Positions 37,701-49,748 of a stretch of DNA of 64,000 bases are shown here, piece by piece; position 1 is the stretch's first letter, and each line of letters begins with the position of its first letter. This DNA is from Sacculina carcini (Eukaryota; Arthropoda; Thecostraca; Sacculinidae), in contig OU696593.1 of NCBI GenBank assembly GCA_916048095.2, positions 4,208,501-4,272,500 of the forward strand. The letters are read 5' to 3'. The notes under the pieces were generated by a model. That model was not told the origin of the DNA and did no database searches. It worked only from the letters and a program-made list of their open reading frames with translations. A program made the position numbers and the translations under genes.

Positions 37701-40700
37701 TTACCCTGGTAAAGAATTACACCTCAGGTGCAGTTATGAACATGTCAGACATAGTTTGGTGCTGCCAAGCAAACGCAAGCTGCAGGACATAATTACATTG
37801 ATTGACAAAGATGAGATGATAAGGGAACCGCTTGTCAAAGTGAACACTACAACAGCTGAAGTACATATTTGACAGTGTATTATTTTTGGTATGATTCCGA
37901 GTGGTACGGCACTGAATAATCTATATTGGGCCATTTCTTTGCGTATTATCATGAGGTTGCTGCACAGAGCACCTGGTATCATGATGTCTGTGACGGCCAC
38001 ATACCAACTTGAATGCTTAAAGTAGGCGACCGCTGCTGTTGAGAATACTGATGGTCGTGTCATTGGATTCATCACAGACAATCGCAAGATCAGCTAGAAC
38101 TATGGTGAGATATTATATCTTCCAAATAATCGCCCTGTGACAGCCACGCATCACATTGACAAAGAAAGCGTTTGGCTTCACCTTTTCAACATCGATAATC
38201 ACCTGAGGTGCTTGTGAACGTCTGGGTAGATGGAAAATATTAGAAGATCGTCCTGGACAAAATACAGCTTAATTTTATATCGTCAAAAGTGGACTGTTTC
38301 ATCAAGGAAGTGCGCCGCCTCTCCTGCTGTCATACAACACTTGGTAATATATGCTACAGCTATGACAGCTATATGCAGTTTCAACGGGACTTACATTAGA
38401 TTCCGATCATGTTTCGTCGTCTGGCAAATGCTCTTCTGAACGGACTTTATAATTTATAGAAAGAGCAGCAGAAAAACAGTTTTTACCAGACTTATGTAAA
38501 GAAGATCTGATTAATCGCCGCAATGTTGTCAGTCTTCGCTTTTTTATGATGAACACAGTTTAATTTGCCTTGCACCATTAAGCGAACGATTTGACTTGTT
38601 CCGTCGGCTCACTTTGTTGTCCGTGAAACATTTTCCAGTACCACAGTACATGTTTATGTATATATCTGCCTGAGTGCGTGTATTTACATGTGTATGCTTA
38701 TGTATTTGTATGTGTGTGTGTGTGTATGTGTCTGTGTGACGCGCACAGTTGGCTGTCAGCACGGCCGAACAGATGGTGAAGAAGGATTTCGCGCTGGAGC
38801 CAGACGAGACGCGCCTGCGCATGGCCGCGCACCAGATGGTCGTGCATCTGACGGCCGGTCTCACCCTGATCAACTGTCGCGATCCACTGCTTCTGTCCAT
38901 CAGCAACAACGTCAAGGCGGCCCTGCTCACCACTGCCAGGGTCCTCACTCTCTCTCTCTCCCCCTCTCTCTCCCCCCCTCTCTCTCTAAAATACTAATTT
39001 TATTCATTGAAACGAATGTATTCATTGTAGCTATAAATTGTATTCATTGAAACTGCGTTGAATGATTTTTTGCGTTGCAATTAGTTTTGTTGCCTAAAAT
39101 TGGTGTTCAATATGCGTCATATTCAACATTAATTTGCAAACACAGCATGAATTTGTTCACATATATTAACAGCATACGTGACCGGAAATCCAACACATGT
39201 ATTTATTAGTTGAGGTGCAGCGTAGTCGAGCAGAGTTGCGCCACGTCAGCTATACTACACCGGGTTTATCAACGCTAATATTAAATAACTTGATAGACAG
39301 GAAGGCAATCCTGGAAGCATATTTGTGTGATCAAAATTGTGGGTGTGCATTGAGACTCCAAACTGACATTATAAGACGTGGGATTATATGACGTATTAGG
39401 TGTTCGATATTAGCACAATTTCCAAGAGTTCGTTATTTCATCTTGCCTATTTTAGAGAATGGCGTTAGTGGTTTGGTTCTCGGTGGTCTTTGTCAAGTTA
39501 GTTTTATCAGTAGCGTGTGAATGTTGTACAAGATTAAACACAATGAAAGATTAAACCATCCGATGAACAAATCGCTTCCTCACTATTGCGTGGCAGCAGG
39601 AAGCACACGGAGTTACATCCAAACATCATTTCCAGTGTATGGCTCCAATTCGCTGCCGAACAGAATAATTTCAGCGCTGCTTTCTTCCATATATTGTGGG
39701 TGCTTAGAATGATGGTGTTTTCTTTTAGAAAAATCTTAACAGTTTCAAGGTCAAAGCTAATATAATGCTATTGAAAGAGCATAATTGTTGGATATTTTTC
39801 ACCTTTTTAGCTAGTATTTATTGTTTAAACCATTTGTATTTATTACTATTTATTACATTATGATGAAATAAATATTTAATTGAAACGTATGTGTGCATGT
39901 GTGTGTGTGTGTTGGTACAGTGTTGTGTGTCGCCCTAGTGCGTGTGTAAGTGTGTTTGTTTTCCGTGTGTCTGTACATTTCAGTCTGAGGGTGTATGTAT
40001 GTATGTGTGTAATAATAATATCGTTATGAAGATTAAGAAAGAAGAAATAGTATCCAAGGATTTGGGAGTGAACGTTGAAACCATTAGTTAAAAAATAACC
40101 AGCCTATATTAACTGTAATGTGGAAACTGTAATGAGTAATGTACTCAATGTGCACGAATATATTCAGTAATGTACTGAATATGTATGGATGTACCGAATA
40201 TGTATGGATGTACCGAATATGTATGAATGTATTGTATGTGCACAAATGTACTGATTATTGCACTCTATGCGAACGAATGTATTGCGTAATGTAATGAGAG
40301 TGTATGAGTGTACTGAGTAATGCACCCAGTGTGCACAAATTCACTGAGTGACATCATGGCGAGTATTCACAGTGCAATTATACACAGCTAGCTTTATTTT
40401 ACTACAAGGTTGAAATTAGTCTATTACAAGGATGTAAATTTTCCTAGTCACTATTAATGTAGCATGAAATCATGTGTATCCATTCTGTTTTCATATTTAT
40501 GAACTTGACCAGTAATGGTTTTTATCCCTTAATAAAGTCAGCGACCAAAACTGATTGCATTCAAAACTGAGCACAATTCACCGTGCTCTAACTAGCCAGA
40601 CAGCCGCTGTGTGTGTGTGTGTGCGTGTGTGTGTGTGTGTGTGTTCGCTGGAGCGGATTGTTAGACGGTCGGTTTAGTGTTTCATGAACACGGCCTGAGT

Positions 40701-43700
40701 GCCTGCGCGTGCTCAATTGCCCGGGATATCAACCAGTTTCAAATCGTACATCAATCAGTGTGTGAATTCCAACGACGTTGTCTATATCGTTGATATATAT
40801 TGGGTGTGTGATCAGTGCCGTGTTTGGAATATTGCTATTGCGATCGTCTCAGCAGCGTTCAGTGAATTTTCACAATAATGTGCAACAATAGGATATATAT
40901 AATGAAATTATCATGATAAATTATCAGCGTAGCAATTCTATACGAAAGAGCAAATCCTGACTGTTTTGGGTCTCGTCATCCATATCATGCTGCCACTTTC
41001 AGACGAATCACTAAGAGTTGTGTATTGTGAGATATCTGCCAAAATATGAACTCAGCTGAAATTATCGTCCGCCTTGTGCTGACTGTTCATCAGGGTTATA
41101 TTTGTGCATCTGCAGCGTGTGCATGTGCGTGTGTGTGTTGCAGTCGTTGCCACAGCAGCACAAGGAGTTTGTGGAGCAGGCGGCAGCGGTGGCGGCCACT
41201 GACAATGTCGAGCTGGCGTGCTGTTTCATCCAGAAAACGGCCGTCGAGCGAGCTGTTGGCGATATCGACAAGAGACTTGCTCAGGTATAGAATGCTCACT
41301 AAAGACCGGATGTTTAGACACTAAATACGACAAAATAGGCAGACAAACGGGCAAGATAAAACAGCAAAATACGTAATTATAGGCATTTATTAAATCCGAG
41401 TCAATCATTATTATTGATCAATTACGTTGCTAACTCACCAGTATTTAGACACACACACACACACATTGCCCATTATTTCAATGTTTTCAAAAGTCAAGTT
41501 GTGTCCACGATGGGATAAGATATTCTTGAAGAGCGAAAAGTTCATTTAACGTCTACAAACGTGATTTGAACATATTTCAAATGTGGAAGAATAGTTGTAT
41601 CTGAATAAGGCACAAAATAAGCTCCAAAGTTATTCCGTTCAATGACATTAGAATTTTTTTAGTTTCACAAAATCTGCATTCCCTGAAGTGCGCTTCTAAG
41701 CTTCGCCTATACGTCACACCCATTTTCACCAGGAATCATTATCATTTTGACAGGTCCTGAACGTTCTTCTAGCTCGTTCGTTCACCCTAGCTCCACTCAT
41801 ATACAAGCCTTACAGATACAGACACATATATTCAATACAGACAGACATTCAATAGAAAACCACACGCAGACAACCATCACTGGCAGGTCCGGCTGTGTAT
41901 TATACTTAAACTAGCACCCCTCTGGTATGAAGAGTTAGATGCCGCCCTGCCCCGAATGTGTATGTACACAGTATACGCACATACAACTACAAGATCTTAA
42001 TTCAGCAACGGTACACGCAGGAACTCATCGAGAGTGCATTGTTATATACGCAATAATTCTGTGGATACGTGATGGATAGTTTTCCACTCAGCGGAAGTAA
42101 CGTTAACTGTTCTCTGTGTGCGATAAAACACACACACCCGCCTAGAGATACATCCGAAAAGCGTACCGCTGGTAAACGTCAATGCAGACTAGCAAATATA
42201 TGCCTATGTAACACTGTATCAGTGATGTGAATGCGAAATGAAGCCTAGCCTCTATGCTTTTATCTATAAACTCATTAACTTGAAAGCCTTCGATATCAAT
42301 TTATATTATTTTTTTAAAGACAGGCAACACTTTTGACGAATCAGCACAATAGGCATTCATCTGGAAAACCCCTAAAATAGGCAAATATAGGCATTCATGA
42401 CATTTTGCCTGAACTTTTAGTGAGTCTTTAGTGCTCACGTGTGCTGACTCAGTGGTCCATTATACCCAGAACTACATAAATTATAGAGCAGAATATGTTA
42501 GCAACATATGATAATGTATTTATTCATGGATGTTTTATTACACATTCACAACCCCTTCAACATGTCTCGTAGATACAGTTTGCTGCTGATTTAACGCGAT
42601 AACATTGCTGACATTTTCCGACCAGCCACACTGTTTGTCTGCCTATATGGCGTTTGATTTGTTGGTTTATACAGCGGCAGCAATGTACGCAGAGTTGTTT
42701 TTTCGATGAGTATCCTCACGTATTCGAGTCACGTATTCGAGTATCCTCACAGTATTCGAGTATTCAGACATTGAATGTTTTGAGAACTGGAAAATCGTGT
42801 TTAGGACCTGATGGAGTTTGAGTGCTCAATTTCAATTGATTTAACATGCGACCACGTACTATATATTGTTCATGAATGTAGTCAATAAGCTTAAATAAGG
42901 TCATTTTCACAGGCAAACCTACACATACACGTGGCGTAAGGCATTTTTTATGCCAAACATAAAGGTATTAAGAAATGTAGAAATGCAGATAATGAAGTAT
43001 AAACGTGAGTTGAATTTATCAAACACTTAAAAGTAAAATTTTGTGTTGGAAAGTGTCCAGTTCAATCAAATTAACGCTGTAAGAATTATTGAAGCTGAAA
43101 TGAAGTATCAGCACAAACTGACACTGACACACGCTCGTACACTGACTGTCGCAGGAGTACGAGGCGCGCAAGCTGGCACGCGCCGAGGGTCGCCGCTACC
43201 TGGACCCGCTACTGGCCAGCTACCAGGAGCAGCTGGTGCCCGAGCAGCTGCGCCTGCACCCACTCGCCAGTCAGCAGCTGCTGAGCGCCGTGTACGAGCG
43301 GTTCGTGCGCGTGCTGCCCGGCTTCAGTGGTCCGATGATGATGACACCGGCCACGTCTTGTAGCGCCGCCGCCGCCCCCGGGTCCGCAACAGATGCCGTG
43401 TCAACAGTGGCCGTGCCTAGCGGCGGTGCAGCGACGCTGTTTATGAGTGGCGTGCCGGTCACCGGCGCTCTCTCACAAATGGTGCGTCAATGTGTGTTTG
43501 TATGTGCATGTGTTTGTGTCACATACACACACGGTGCATGCGTGTTTTTTCTGGCATTGTGCGTATGCGTTTCTTTGCCTCTGTCTGTATGGATTCACCG
43601 AGTTGTAGACACGGAACAGGCAGTTTATATTCTCATTTATTTCGGCTTCCAGTCGTCGCATTTCTTCTCGGAGCTGTTGATAGTCGTTTGACACTTTATT

Positions 43701-45633
43701 TTATTCTACAATGCATTCCACTGATCATTAATTCTATAGACAAATATGTTTGTGTATTTTTTTGTTCTATATTTGATTTTTTTTGTATGCCCTCTTTTTG
43801 ATCTTAGAACACTCGACAATTTAGAATTTTGAATCAGCTCCTTCCCGTCATAATTTTGTAGATAGCCATATCTACTCTGTGATAGTGTCTGTGTGTTGTC
43901 TCCAGTGTTGGCGACTGCAGTTTTTCGATTCACTCTTTGTAATTCAGATGTCTCATGACACTAATTCATGTCAGCTCTCTGAGCCTATTCCATTCTTCGG
44001 GTGTGTTTCGCCAAATTCGGTCTCCAAACTGTTGAAGCATATTCTAATATAGGACCAATAATTGTCTTCACTAATATTTCCAACATTTGTAAGTCTATAT
44101 AAATTATAGCTATTCCAATATTTGCAATTTTTATTAGCATTTCTTACCGTGTAAAAAGTGTTTTTCGGTAATGGTTTTTCAGTCATTGTGCCTAACTACT
44201 TCTGTTTGTCAGTGTCTGTCATTACGTCATTCCCAAGATTGTATTCAAGACTAGGTTTGCTTTTATTTTTACCAATATTTATCACCCTACACTTGCGTTT
44301 GCTTATTGGCGTCTGCCATCTACACGCCATCTCTCCAAGTTGTCTTCAAGTTCGTCGCAGTCTTTTTGTTTTTCGCATGCTTCATTTCCTTCACATCGTC
44401 CTCAAACAAGTTTGCGTATGCTCCCTCCGGTATAGTTTGGTTGATATGGTATAGATTCTATTATGCCATTAATGTATACTTGGAAATTTGTCGACGACAG
44501 AATCGTGCCCTGTGGAACTTAACCTTTTACCGTCAGTCATGAAGACTTCTGTCCTCTTAAGCATGTCCTCATTTTCCTGTTTTAGACAATCCTTCATCCA
44601 TTCCACGTTTTTAATCGTGCCAATTTTCTTGATTTCATACGGTTTTTGTGTGGGACTGTCGAATGCTTTTTTCATGTCAGTGTATATGACATCCGTGTGT
44701 TTGTTTTTTTGTTTTTGTTTAGAATAGATTTGGCAAAAATATAACAATAAAATACGAAACAATACACAATCATTATAACTATCATGGCAAAGAAATGTCT
44801 ATTGATCATAGCTCTTTGACGGACATGATATATGTATACATTATAACACAACATTGACTCTGCTCAGTGACAGCAGTAAGTATCAGTATCAACCGACAGT
44901 ATAACTAGCAATAAACAGTATCAACCGACAGTATAACTAGTAATAAACAGTATCAACCGACAGTATAACTAGCAATAAACAGTATCAACCGACAGTATAA
45001 CTAGTAATAAACAGTATCAACCGACAGTATAACTAGCAATAAACAGTATCAACCGACAGTATAACTAGTAATAAACAGTATCAACGGACAGTATAACTAG
45101 CAATAAACAGTATCAACCGACAGTATAACTAGCAATAAACAGTATCAACCGACAGTATAACTAGCAATAAACAGTATCAACCGACAGTATAACTAGCAAT
45201 AAACAGTATCAACCGACAGTATAACTAGCAATAAACAGTATCAACCGACAGTATAACTAGCAATAAACAGTATCAACCGACAGTATAACTAGTAATAAAC
45301 AGTATCAACGGACAGTATAACTAGCAATAAACAGTATCAACCGACAGTATAACTAGCAATAAACAGTATCAACGGACAGTATAACTAGCAATAAACAGTA
45401 TCAACCGACAGTATAACTAGCAATAAACAGTATCAACCGACAGTATAACTAGTAATAAACAGTATCAACCGACAGTATAACTAGCAATAAACAGTATCAA
45501 CCGACAGTATAACTAGTAATAAACAGTATCAACCGACAGTATAACTAGCAATAAACAGTGTTAGTAAGTATCAACGTAGCCCAGTCGTAGTAAGTATCTG
45601 TAGCGGCAGTAAGTAGTAGTATTGTGTGTATGT

Positions 45634-45668
<35 letters not shown>

Positions 45669-47403
45669 ACTGTATTTCTGCCATATTAACTTATCATCCT
45701 ACAGAGCTTGATCATTAATTGTGTGTATATCTGTGTGTGTGTGTGTGTTTGTGTATGAGTGTGTGTATCAGTGTCATTGACGGTAATAATAATGCACTCG
45801 TCAGCACATGGGTGTTTGACTCATATCTGATGTGATGCTAGTCGAAGTCATCTGTATGTATGTGTGTATGTGTGTGTGTGTGTTTGTGACAGCCGCCACT
45901 AGCAATGCGCGCCACGCAGCCGCCGCCACTGCGCTATCCAGCCACTGCCACCAGTCACCAGCTTATGCTTCAAATGCAGCAGCAGCAGCAGCAGCCGTCG
46001 GCGTCAGTGGCAGCTGCGGCGGCGGTGACTGTCGACGACATGGCCGTCATCATGGACAAGCTGGCCGTCGAGCTGCAGGCGGCTGTGCAGCAGTTGTCTC
46101 CGCCGACGGCCGCCAGCTCACACGGCCAACAACTGGCGCGGCTGGCCGACGATGTGGCGGTGGCGCGGGGCTCGCGCGACGTCGCCTCGCACGTGCACCT
46201 CATCAAGATGGTGTGTCATGTGTCTCACGCTGCCTCATTGTGTCTACCAGTCTGCGTGTGTTTGTGTGTGTGTGTGTGTGTTTGTACAGCATTCCACTTG
46301 AGATCACACATGATAATTGCTGTTAGAGCAAGACATAACCGGTTTTGATTCAATTGTATACGGATAAAATTTTGTGGGATATTATTCAAAGCTATTAGGC
46401 AATCAAATTGTTTAGGAAATGGTTCATTAATCAAATTCACTCAGTATGTTTAGCAACCGATTTTAAAGGCATTGCGCCTGTTTATGCTTTATATGTTGGA
46501 TCAAGAAAGTGTTCTAAATTTGATTTATGAGCGTGTTAAAAGCTTTGCTTCCCGAGGTCATGTTTGATGTCAAAATTTAGGTCAAATGTCTTAATAACTC
46601 AATACTATTTTTGCTAAATTTGTTTTCGTGTCATTTTACTGTTTTCCCATCAATTATATGCTCGTTACAGTTTAACAAAATGCAGGGTCGTCAAATTTTA
46701 GCAAATATAGCGGCGATTGAATTTCGTCTGACTTGAAATTTACGGAAAGTAAAACATGAAGTTCTCTCATAAACCGTGTGCGAAATAACGTCGTTTTTGT
46801 GTGAAATGTGTAATTTCCGTTAAGATTACACCCATGAATGAAATTTATAAAAAATGTGGATGTTACACTGAAATTCTGAGGAGAATGAGAATGTTACATC
46901 GTCCATTATAGGTGACTTCATTTCATAGGTGATTTGACGTAGAATGGCGGGTGTGCGTTTGCATGTGGATGTGTGGTGCGTGTGTGCATGGTGGTGTGCG
47001 TTTGTGCTATGTTTGTGTTGTGTTTTACCCATTGATATGTGTGTTAACGTGTGGCTAGCGTTCAGCAAATACGTGGTTCGGCTAGCTTTATTCACGTTGT
47101 TCATATGTATTTTCAGTGTTATCGTCATCTGATCAAATATAGATTTTATGTACTTTGATAATTTATATTACCATGTGTTTTATTAATACAGCAAATTGTT
47201 GCTGATTTCTGGAGTCTACATGATTTTAGCTCAATTTTAGTGCAACAAATTTTGATTTGTCAGCGGTTTTTGCTACGTCGTTGAGACATACATGTGTGTC
47301 GATGAGTATATATATTTGTGTGTGTGTGTGTGTTATACGTATTTTGACGTTATAAAACAGGCTTTACATAAGACGCCGTTTGCATGGTTTCGACTGTCAG
47401 TCA

Positions 47404-47434
<31 letters not shown>

Positions 47435-48248
47435 CGTGTGTGTGTGTGTGTGTGTGTGTGTCAGGCGGTGGACGGTTTGCTGGAGTACATGTGTCAGCCA
47501 CCGGTGGACGCCGAGTTGGCGCTCAGGTTCCGAGACGCGCACCTGTTTGTTCTGCGAGCGCTGCAGGACCCGCGTGTGCACGGCACTCAGTGGGTGCAGA
47601 AACAAGTGACCAGGTGCCTGCCAACTCGCTCTGCCTCACTCTCTCACAACGTGTCTGTCTCTGATTGTCTTCTCTTCTCCCACTCGCTGTTGCCTCTGGT
47701 TGTGAGTGTATGGTTGCGTGCTCGTGTGTTGATTAGTGTGAGTTACTGGTGTATGTTGTGGTGCAGCGATGCTGTAACAGTAGAACGTTGTAACGTGCAT
47801 TTTCACGGCACTGTTCAGTACAGTGAGGGCGTATTTGAAGAGATATATTGCAAACTAATTAGTGTTTATCCACAGGCCGGAAAATGTTATTTTATTTACG
47901 AATGTATGAAGTTAGTCGGGCTCAACCATTGTTACGATTTTCCGTTTTAAAATCGCTTCTCAGTCGATTTATTCTCAATCAGCGCAAGGATGTCATGCAT
48001 AGCTTCATAATAGTCGTTATTAATGCATTACAGCCATGACAGAAGCTGCTAAGTGAACCAGCTTCTGAACACAATTATTTGATATTAAGCGGTGTTGTTT
48101 GTATGGAGTGGCATTATGCGGTACTTCCAAAGGTATCAAACGGTGTCATTGACTGTGCAAGACGTTAAGCGGAGGCTGGGTACCAGAGTATGGTATTATA
48201 TTAACCGAACAATGATGTTGAAAGGTAGCCTGTGTTGGTGTATTGTCA

Positions 48249-48333
<85 letters not shown>

Positions 48334-49532
48334 ATTCAAGGCAAACTAGTTTATATGTGTGTGTGTGTTTGTGTGTGTGGGGCAGTTTTATCGTGGAGTG
48401 GCACGATGACAACCGCCTGAACGCTGATGCTGTCGAGGCGTTGCTGCGTGCCAGACTGATCTCACTGCCACAGCTCGACGCTCATCTCGCACACTCCATG
48501 GACACAGCCAACTACAGTGTGGTCGGACTCGTCATGCAACTGCTGCAGGTACGCTGTCTTCTCTCATCACTTCTCTCATCACTTCTCTCATCACTTCTCT
48601 CATCACTTATCACATCACTTCTCTCATCACTTCTCTCATCACTTCTCTCATCACTTCTCTCCTCACTTCTCTCTTCACTTCTCTCATCACTTCTCTCATC
48701 ACTTCTCTCATCACTTCTCACATCACTTCTCTCATCACTTCTCCCATCACTTCTCCCATCACTTCTCACATCACTTCTCTCTTCACTTCTCTCATCACTT
48801 CTCTCATCACTTCTCTCATCACTTCTCTCATCACTTCTCTCATCACTTCTCTCATCACTTCTCTCATCACTTCTCACATCACTTATCTCTTCACTTATCA
48901 CATCAGTTCTCACGTGCTGGTCATGCGCTCAGTTTCATTGTTTATTTGTTCTATTTTCTCCGTCGCGTGTTCTATTTTGATATTCATTGTTGGTTTTATC
49001 AACGCAATCACCGATATGTTGAGCATTTCTTTTCGGTCTCGATTTCAATATCTAATGACAGAGAAGCATTATACCCGAATATGCACTGGTGTACAATTGT
49101 AATTGAGCAAATTTGGAGTGAACATAGGTGTAATTGTAATTAAAAATGATTGTAAATGAACACTAATTGTATTGATCAATTCAAAGGTATAAAAATGTGG
49201 GCATTTTTGAAGATGTGAAACTGGATATTTTCGGTGAGTATTATATTGAGTTTATCGGGAAAAAATTTGGTTCCGCATTATACTTGGCTAATTACTGTGG
49301 TGATTTATTTACATTGTTTTGCAGGTGGTTCATTTCATTATATCAATTAATGTCGAATGTTAGCGTGATTGTGCACTGATATTGTATTGATATTGTACTG
49401 AGATTGTTTTTGTGGGCGTACATGTGTACACATTTGTTTCTCGTTGGGTCTTATTACTGTCTTAATAGTAATGTATATATTAGTGGTGATTACATGGTCG
49501 CATTATTTCCTAATTTTGTCTGCTATGTGTTT

Positions 49533-49593
<61 letters not shown>

Positions 49594-49699
49594 TAGGCGT
49601 TTTTGGTGGAGGAGCGTGGGGTGCTGGTATCTGAGACCGACTTCGCCAACACCATCGAGGCTCTCACCAAGGTGGCCCAGCAGCCCGGGTCAGTGAGAG

Positions 49700-49748
<49 letters not shown>

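Larger units (their letters stand above)
36138..38748. other. CNOT1 intron 23
   Basis: 2.6 kb holding a tRNA-derived SINE-like copy on minus (about 36,405-36,640) and a degraded P/THAP-like transposase relic on plus (about 37,160-38,560). Several GGGTAA/TTACCC motifs in both orientations lie at 36,348-36,415. Confidence 0.7.
43482..45892. other. CNOT1 intron 26
   Basis: 2.4 kb with a minus-strand LINE relic (about 43,860-44,760) and a 21-copy 32-bp minisatellite (44,884-45,555), then (TG)n tracts up to the acceptor. Confidence 0.8.
48549..49596. other. CNOT1 intron 29
   Basis: Holds the 12-bp satellite (48,557-48,912) near the donor, then unremarkable AT-rich sequence, and (TG)29 at the acceptor. 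Confidence 0.8.

Noticed and set aside
44884-45555. CRISPR array
   Set aside because: Units are contiguous 32-bp tandem repeats with no unique spacers, in an intron of an animal gene.
48512-48913. 133-codon minus-strand open frame of SDER repeats
   Set aside because: A by-product of the 12-bp satellite, whose period keeps every frame open.
48243-48980. 245-codon plus-strand open frame with HTHT and LLSS repeats
   Set aside because: Made of the (CA)n tract, CNOT1 exon 29 read in another frame, and the 12-bp satellite.
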